Shown here in pieces: positions 14,089 to 14,101 of a DNA stretch of 14,101 bases. Position 1 is the stretch's first letter; each line of letters begins with the position of its first letter. The DNA comes from an uncultured Acetobacteraceae bacterium (lineage in GTDB: Bacteria > Pseudomonadota > Alphaproteobacteria > Acetobacterales > Acetobacteraceae). Made by a program: the position numbers and the translations under genes. The stretch is from the NCBI GenBank assembly GCA_937874445.1, contig CALNAL010000270.1, forward strand, positions 1-14,101. The letters are read 5' to 3'. Below the pieces are notes generated by a model. That model worked only from the letters and a program-made list of their open reading frames with translations, had not been told where the DNA came from and searched no databases.

Positions 14089-14101
14089 TACCGGGCGGCC
14101 T

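Overview
The window is a GC-rich stretch of a bacterial chromosome, with an intergenic palindrome family that I associate from memory with Acetobacteraceae/Rhodospirillales. Alphaproteobacteria is a fair inference; the genus cannot be read from the sequence. Ten protein genes are supported, all of an accessory catabolic or transport type. I saw no rRNA, tRNA, CRISPR array, prophage or transposase.

Block 1 (160-6983, all minus strand) reads, in transcription order: a DHDPS/NAL-family lyase, an ACS-family MFS transporter for organic or sugar acids, a ~995-residue FAD/Fe-S oxidoreductase of the D-2-hydroxyacid dehydrogenase (YdiJ-like) type, a GntR/FCD regulator, and a small DUF3574 lipoprotein-like gene. 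It looks like an uptake and breakdown unit for a sugar acid or 2-keto/2-hydroxy acid. The transporter would import the acid, the lyase would cleave or dehydrate a keto acid, the flavo-iron-sulfur enzyme would oxidise a D-2-hydroxyacid, and the regulator would sense an intermediate. The lyase lacks the substrate-binding Arg of true DapA, so a lysine-pathway role is unlikely.

Block 2 (7179-9446, plus strand) is transcribed away from block 1 across a 195-bp shared control region. It holds a ribokinase (PfkB family) and an ArsB/IT-superfamily membrane transporter with no other arsenic genes beside it. A 12-codon reading frame with a good Shine-Dalgarno overlaps the transporter start.

The 9447-9807 gap holds a ~272-bp MITE-like element with ~50-nt terminal inverted repeats, then a perfect 14-bp palindrome placed inside a putative promoter.

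Block 3 (9808-11366, plus strand) is a second GntR/FCD regulator overlapping by ATGA a second DHDPS/NAL-family lyase. The window therefore carries two different FCD-regulator/lyase sets.

Block 4 (12388-11534 and 14088-12385, minus strand) converges on block 3. An M28-type metallopeptidase-like protein, in which the usual Glu-Glu pair is replaced by Gly-His-Ser-His, overlaps by ATGA a periplasmic amino-acid-type binding protein. The 152-bp repeat between blocks 3 and 4 is a close relative of the one at the very start of the window.
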